From assembly GCA_033239525.1 (NCBI GenBank), contig BSYO01000006.1, positions 2,418,001 through 2,482,000 on the forward strand: 64,000 nt of DNA, read 5' to 3'. The notes under the pieces are model-generated. The model had not been told where the DNA came from. It was given only the letters and a program-made list of their open reading frames with translations, and searched no databases. Below, piece after piece: positions 58,588 through 64,000 of this stretch; the stretch's first letter is position 1, and the number at the start of each line of letters is the position of its first letter. This DNA comes from Nepenthes gracilis. Lineage: Eukaryota > Streptophyta > Magnoliopsida > Caryophyllales > Nepenthaceae. The position numbers and the translations under genes are program-made.

Positions 58588-61500
58588 ACATGTACTTATA
58601 CATGTTATATGCACCTACATGCATATAAATAGATAAATGGCTATAGATATAGATAGAGAGAGAATGAGAGATGTGCACATACATACATGTTTGTATGTAT
58701 GTACGTATAGTAGATCCTCCATTAATTGATACTCTGTATACTGATGTTTTCTGTGAATGAACTAAGCTTGTTCCATACCTTATATTTGATATTCTCTAAT
58801 ATGTATCAATTGATAACTTTTTTTAGAATTTTCTTTTCTAATATTGAATTTTATAAATCACAATACTTTTGAAAACATTAATTTTTGACCTATTTTTTTA
58901 GTTTGTTAATTGGACATTTGTTAAATTAAGTGTATAAAAATGTACATACTGTAAAAGCCAATAAAGTATAAATTTATATTTACCATCAAAATTTAAATCA
59001 TAGAATAAAAGAGAATAGGGAATATATTGACAAGAGTACACATTATGGTAAACTAGTGATTGGACTTAATTTTTATATGGTGAAAATACTGAACCTAGTG
59101 ATTCTAATTAATTCATAACATGTAAAATGGCACGTGTCACACATTCATAATAACACACAAAGGATATTAGTATTACTTACAACTCTTTTTGTTTTTCCGG
59201 GTATGACATTATTGTTCAATGTGATTGGAGTATGGTTGTAAAGGATAATATAGTGTTATACCCAATGAAGTATAAAATAACCTTTTGTCTTAAAAACACA
59301 AATTACTTGTATCTTATACTTTCTTATAGTTAATTTTTTCAACCAAGAATATCCATTATGTATATATGTATGTATGTATGCATGCGTGCATGCTCAAGAC
59401 CCCCACATTCATTCCATACATTTGTTATTTGTAATTGTTGGATTTTGTATCAACATAGTTGTTCCACTTCTATGGATTTAAGATATTATGTTTTTGTTGG
59501 ATCAGCAATGCTCTCGGGTGCATCAATCCCAATTTTGTCTCAGGTAAGAATTTTGAGTAACCTTCCTTTTTTATTTTGTCTTATTAATAGCCTATCAATA
59601 ATTTTGGGATAGGATTGCATACAATTGATTCACTCCAGATTCAACATTGTGGAAGTCTCTTCACTATGCCATCTTGTTTTATTCCTATGTAGCTAATGCT
59701 GCTCTTCCCATGGTGTGTTCTTTTATTAGCATCACACCTTTCCTTGAATTCCTGAAGTTTGTGTTTTAATGGTGGAGCATGGATAAAGTATTAGTATCGA
59801 TATCAGCAAAACAGAAGTTTGTTCAAAAAAGCTTTAATATGATAGAATATATATGCTCTGGGACGGAAGGATTCGAAATGAAAGGTTTTCATAAAAATTC
59901 TCGTAGAGTCGAGAATGAAGTTTTCGTTCTGTAAAAAAAAATTTTTTTAAATCGTAAGTGATAAGTAAATATAGTTGATAAATTGGATACATTAGCCGAT
60001 ATATCAACTAAATATCAAGTATATCGTCCAATTTGTCACGATATATTACTAATATAGTAACATATTGTGATTTTACATTGGTGTTGGGAACTGTCGGTAT
60101 CTTAGGAGCCCAATACCCGATACATATATCTGATATTATATTTCATTGGGTGGAAGCACGATCCAATATTTATCTTGTAATCTTTTCAAAATGGAGTATG
60201 GACTTTGAAGTTAAAGTGAATATATCGTCCGTAAACCTTCATAAAGCAACTTGGTTATAAACCAACTGTTCAAGGGGAAGAAAATTGTTGGGGAGTAGTA
60301 GTATATAAATAATATAAAAAATCAAGACAAAAGCTAGGAGTTGTGGTTTTGTAATTGTGTGGATATGACATAAGATCTTCCACAAATCGGAGTACTGAAG
60401 CAATAACGATGTAGTTTTCTTTACATTTGCAGACTTTTCTTGTCTGGCAAGTTCTCCTGTCAGTTATTTTTCTTGGGAGGCGATACAGTATCAATCAGTT
60501 AGTTGGTTGCCTTCTAGTGTCAATTGGTGTAATCATCACAGTAACCAGGTGAGAAAGTGGTGTCTTTGTACTGCAGAAATTATAAGCTTTGTTTTCTGAA
60601 ATGTTTTTGTACCGTGGAACTCATATGCTGTATTTAATGAATGGAAAAAGTTGATTCTCTAGCAGCTGACAATGCTTTAGATATGTAAAATTGTTGAACA
60701 CTCATTACTTGTAGATTAGAAGCTTCAAAGTTATTTGCCGCAAATTCAATGTTGTTCTGCTTCAGAGCTAGGAGAAATCTGACTTGATGGCATGCATGTG
60801 AAACTCAGATTGAGCACCTAAAGTCAATTTCTTTGAATTACTGGGTTGTTAAGATCATATTTCTCATGCGACTTCGACAATCAGAACATTTGGAGAAAAC
60901 TAGTTTGCCTTTGTTATTTCTGGCAGAGAAGTTGAATTTAATCTTTAGAGACATCCCCAAAGCTTAAAATAGTCCCAAAGTGCTCGAAGAGAACACCATG
61001 CCTGCACACGCTTCGACATGGAGGAGAAAAAGATTGATTAGAGAAAGAAAGCAGTTCTACTTCTGGAACTCTATGTAATATGCATTTTAAAATATAGTCA
61101 ATATGTAGACCATCTTTGCATAACTTATCCTCTGCCAAAAAAGAAATGAATAAAAAGTGACCTATTTTTGCATACTTATATAGTTATGCTAGTTAACACA
61201 TCATTCTCACGTGTAATTACTCTAGTGCTTTCAGTTATATTATTGCTGTTAATAATGAGTGTGTAACAAACACTTCTCTTGGATGAAATATGCTTGTCCA
61301 GACAGATTACGTTAATATGGTAATATTATGTGATTGTTTGTTTGTTTCTGAATGACATCTGGATATGTTCGGTGTTATCTGAAGTGGGGCTAGTTCTGGT
61401 CTATCACTGAAGGAAGCTGGTGTATTCTGGAGTCTTTTGATGGTGTTTTCTTTCTTTCTACAAGCTGCTGATACAATAGTGAAGGTAAATTGCAAATCTG

Positions 61501-63885
61501 GTTACTGCACTGCATTTTTCATACTACGTCATAGTAATTTACCAAAATTTTCTCTTGCTCTAATCTCCTTGTATATTCCTATTCAGTGTGTTCCATTTGC
61601 TGACAGTACTCAGTTTTTTTGTAGGAAGTAATTTTTTTGGATGCTGCTGAACGATTAAAGGTATATACTAGAACTCGTGGCCTCGGTGTTGCATTTGTGG
61701 CCACTATGGGTGTATCGTAACATTTGTAGCAACCACAACTAAGAATCGTCAACGAAAACTAAAAAGTTAATCTTAAGGCATGGAAATGTAAGCGCTTGAG
61801 CAATAGACGACAATTTTGACTCATTTAAGAGAAGGTAGTGATAATTTTTTAGATAATGTGAAATAGGTAATATTGTAAATTGTACTTTCTACTATTTTTG
61901 GTTGAATTCTAAATTGTGTTACTTAGAGAGATCATTAATTTATATGTTAATGTATTAGGTTTGCATATGTATAATTATACTTAATAAAAATAATGTGTGA
62001 CGCAAGTAAATAATTACATGAGCATATATGAAACAAACATTTTTGTTAATTAATAATTAATCACATATAAAGCTAGTAAAGTTCAAATAATGAAAAGAAA
62101 AGTATCCTGATACTAAGGAATGAGTACTATTAATATACAAATATTTACTTGGTCAATGTTTTGTTCATTCTTCTCAATTTTCACCATCAAAGGAGTTTCT
62201 TTGAGACTCTGGAGATTGACTTTCATCTCCGAATTTCAGATTTTGTGTCTGCCATAGTTTCTGCCCATTCTATAGAATTAGTATTAACATTAGAGAAAGA
62301 CACAACCAAAACCATTCATATCCAACTGAGTTTGGTTGACCTAAATAGCTATCTCATTTGGTCAAACAGATTGTTGGAAGTGTAGGGATACAGATATTAT
62401 TATGGCACAGGACAACTATATGGGGTGTATATTTAAAGTTGCTCATGTCTAGATCCATAATTGATAATAGAAGTAGAGCTATATTCAGCTAAATGATCAT
62501 TTAATGTCAATTTCCATTCTCTTGAAGTTTAACCATGACCAAGATTTCTATGATGTTAAATCGGTTCCCAGTAAAGGTGGCTATTGTTATGGGATCCTTG
62601 GGAGGAGAATTATCTTCTGTTAAATCTAACATTATTTAGTAATAAACAATCTATTAACTTCAAGAAATTAGACTCAATTAATTTATTATTAAGTAAATTT
62701 AAAAACTAGAAAGGTAAATCACATCACAATTTAGGTGAAAATTCAGTTCCCAATCAACTATTCTATTTTTTATTTCCTTTAAACAATCTCTAAACTTCAA
62801 GAAATTTGGCTAAATCAATTTCACTTTAGATAAATTAGAAAAATTTTAAAAATAATGGTGCATCACAAAACTATACTAGCCGAAGATGGTTCCAAAATGC
62901 AACGACTTTCTATATTGTCTCCTGTATCATAACACCTTCTTCAAATACAGGTGGCCTAAGTGATATGTGGCGGCGATTCTCTTTTTCAATGGGTATATAT
63001 GCCAGTGGGCTAGTGCCATTTTTGTGTTCATAGGATACTTTATCAAATGGGTATATATGCTAGTGGTTAGGACCATTTATATGTCTATACGCTCACCTTA
63101 AAATCAGCTGTTTATAACATTAACCCTACAATGTAGATAGACTATTTTCATAATTTGAACCCATGAATAAGTCACACTGGAGCAACCTTACTCTTTCAAC
63201 AAGGCTCACCCTCATAGAGGGAAAGGAAGTAGATGGATTGTAGGAAGGATGTATCTTGCAGTACAATGTATGTACACCAATTATAGGGAGAATATGTATC
63301 TCACAGATTAACAATGGAAATCCAACTAGTTTGAGAAGTAATGCTTCAAAATTTGGGAAGTCATGATTTGGAACATATGTATGTAATCTTCCTAGTTGGA
63401 AGATACACGGAGAGAGAGAATAACTAGTTACAGAACAATGGAATTTTTTGTGCTGTGCATCTGAATAGGTATTACTTAAGGCATTTTAAATATGATAGTA
63501 CTGCTGCATATTCTAACGTTATGAGATTTGTCTTTCCACATATGCTCCTGTATTTTCTAAGAACCCTTAAGGATTTGAAACCATTATTTCAGGGAGGTTC
63601 AGTGGATCTATTCGTTGTTAATTCCTTTGGATCTGCTTTCCAAGTAAGTAACTTGCTGTTGGAAGAACTGTTCAATTACATTTTTTGGGTCATGCATATT
63701 TTCTTGAACCTCTTGGAAGGGACTCCTGTTGTTAAACTGTCACTATGTGTACTTTCTGCAGGCTTTGTTCATTTGCCTTCTTTTACCCTTGTTGTCAAAG
63801 TTGTGGGGGATACCTTTTAATCAATTGCCATCGTATCTGAAGAAAGGAGCTGCATGCTTTCTCAATGTTAGTACTTTATCAACCG
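55591..63885 (+). CDS. CLT: CRT-like transporter (CLT family), plastid thiol/glutathione transporter, 3' end beyond window
   Basis: Eight coding exons with GT-AG splice sites and consistent phases: 55591-56027, 57173-57318, 59506-59543, 60433-60548, 61385-61484, 61625-61660, 63593-63643, 63762-63885. Together they encode about 349 residues. A Ser/Thr/Pro-rich N-terminus without acidic bias suits a plastid transit peptide. The membrane core starts with AEVMIAAAVTVVLGVGNRVL and YKLALVPLKQYPFFLAQLAT, then LPKTPFLVVGFLEALGAASG, LSGASIPILSQ, TFLVWQVLLSVIFLGRRYSI, SLLMVFSFFLQAADTIVKEV, GGSVDLFVVNSFGSAFQ and SKLWGIPFNQLPSYLKKGAA. This is the chloroquine-resistance-transporter-like family; Arabidopsis CLT1-3 export glutathione and gamma-glutamylcysteine from plastids. 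Family length (about 430-450) implies the last exons lie right of 64000. The start ATG (55591) is the first after the acceptor at 55571. Confidence 0.92.
58552..58584. repeat. (GA)n microsatellite in a CLT intron
   Basis: An uninterrupted GA run of about 16 units in the intron between the exons at 57173 and 59506, with imperfect GATA and GTAT repeats just downstream. Confidence 0.95.
59340..59396. repeat. (TGTA)n-like microsatellite in a CLT intron
   Basis: A short TATG/TGTA run grading to TGCATGCG, about 110 bases before the 38-bp exon. Confidence 0.7.
59820..60260. other. Unassigned intronic insert-like sequence
   Basis: Rich in short motifs such as CGATATA and ATATCG. It differs in texture from the surrounding intron and could be a small transposon relic, but I found no clear inverted ends or target duplication. 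Confidence 0.25.
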
Positions 63886-64000
63886 GTGAGTTATTAGTTA
63901 CTGAACTTTCGATCTCATTTCTCATCTTCTTTTCCTCTATAAGACTATATTGATTACATGACACAATGTCAAGGCTATATGTCTCATTATTTTTGCTTTC

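Overview
This is a plant nuclear window, almost certainly from an angiosperm with a large, repeat-rich genome. The signs are an intronless phytosulfokine-receptor-type LRR receptor kinase, a multi-exon plastid-type CRT-like transporter gene with GT-AG introns, several lineages of plant LTR retrotransposon, and long AT-rich spacers. I cannot name the species.

Two host genes look intact. On the minus strand, 13166-16339 encodes a full-length PSKR2-type receptor kinase. On the plus strand, a CRT-like transporter (CLT family) has eight splice-consistent coding exons between 55591 and 63885. It runs off the right edge, and its 5' UTR exon probably lies near 47.6-48.27 kb. Two host-gene relics are also visible: a decayed LRR fragment of the PSKR2 gene at about 30157-30425 (minus), and a choline-transporter-like (CTL) fragment at 46752-47120 (plus) that ends at a Trp-to-stop change.

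Most of the rest is retrotransposon. 1-5045 is the 3' part of a Ty3/gypsy Tat-type element on the plus strand: pol end, antisense ORF, LTR. 12193-12882 is a solo LTR with a perfect 5-bp target duplication. 22310-29882 is a second Tat-type element on the minus strand with the same layout, including a homologous antisense ORF. 30940-33512 is a degenerate Tekay/Del-like element on the plus strand. It abuts a more complete minus-strand Tekay/Del chromovirus at 33513-41567, whose two LTRs differ in length by about 1.5 kb. 44250-46740 is LTR-like sequence made largely of short tandem repeats. 48633-54203 is a structurally complete Ty1/copia element with LTRs, PBS, PPT and a CCATT target duplication, sitting inside the probable first intron of the CLT gene.

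The stretches 5046-5850, 8375-12180, 17620-22300 and 41568-44250 are AT-rich with no supportable genes. They hold local duplications and one foldback (MITE-like) element. I found no tRNA, rRNA or CRISPR features. The most informative patterns are the conserved antisense ORF in two diverged Tat elements, the strong bias of retroelement stop codons to Gln/Trp/Arg codons (cytosine deamination), and the copia insertion inside a transporter intron. I see no convincing evidence for a wholly new system.
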